From positions 1-53,737 of the forward strand of contig DUCN01000132.1 of assembly GCA_012959805.1 (NCBI GenBank): DNA of 53,737 nucleotides, in the 5' to 3' direction. Below the pieces are notes generated by a model. That model ran no database searches. It was given only the letters and a program-made list of their open reading frames with translations, and was not told the DNA's origin. Of the stretch, positions 53,170 through 53,737 are shown piece after piece (the stretch's first letter is position 1; every line of letters starts with the position of its first letter). This DNA comes from Myxococcales bacterium (lineage in GTDB: Bacteria > Myxococcota_A > UBA9160 > UBA4427). A program made the translations under genes and the position numbers.

Positions 53170-53737
<568 letters not shown>

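Overview
The window looks like chromosomal DNA of a GC-rich Gram-negative bacterium of the deltaproteobacterial type (Myxococcota/Desulfobacterota-like). This is inferred from gene content: IHF-alpha in a thrS-infC-rpmI-rplT-ihfA-merR block, Sec and lipoprotein signals, a dTDP-sugar pathway, ExeA-like ATPases and a sigma54-activator-like protein. No rRNA or other decisive taxonomic marker is present, so the phylum is a guess.

Layout. (1) 0.1-5.3 kb, minus strand: housekeeping operon mutL-miaA-der-TPR protein. (2) 5.5-8.4 kb, plus strand: a sigma54-activator-like protein that has lost its catalytic motifs, a nitrilase, an FHA protein and the decayed 3' part of an ExeA-type ATPase gene. (3) 8.5-11.1 kb, minus: a carbamoyltransferase with two small membrane proteins, in the gene order and sizes of sxtI-sxtJ-sxtK. 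(4) 11.4-18.3 kb: a Cys-rich protein, a CAAX-protease-like membrane protein, a flavin reductase, a metallo-beta-lactamase-fold enzyme and a large secreted beta-propeller/dihaem-cytochrome protein with a C-terminal anchor. (5) 18.9-22.1 kb: cold shock gene with terminator, tRNA-Arg, a wrecked EAL-domain gene and a three-gene envelope operon ending in a LysM/M23 peptidase. (6) 22.3-25.0 kb: a palindrome followed by a two-gene operon of an MDR reductase and a PLP-dependent decarboxylase. (7) 25-36 kb: an accessory region rich in debris (two IS3 scraps and remnants of sulfatase, Fe-S oxidoreductase, metallophosphoesterase and CotH kinase genes), three copies of a dispersed 40-45 bp repeat, a DUF3604 gene, an EntD-type phosphopantetheinyl transferase and a DUF4956/CotH/VTC cluster in which CotH is broken. 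(8) 36.6-40.5 kb: rfbB, rfbA, galE and an SDR. (9) 40.6-46.7 kb, minus: thrS-infC-rpmI-rplT-ihfA-merR-ATPase, with tRNA-Val upstream and tRNA-Pro downstream. (10) 46.9-53.7 kb, minus: guaB (5' end cut off by the window edge)-guaA-dnaE-secreted protein.

The core blocks serve DNA repair, tRNA modification, ribosome assembly, translation initiation, replication and purine synthesis. The sugar-nucleotide genes feed surface polysaccharide. The least characterised parts are the carbamoyltransferase cassette, the inactive activator, the MDR/PLP pair and the dispersed repeat. The infC gene appears to start at an ATA codon, which fits the known autoregulation of IF3.
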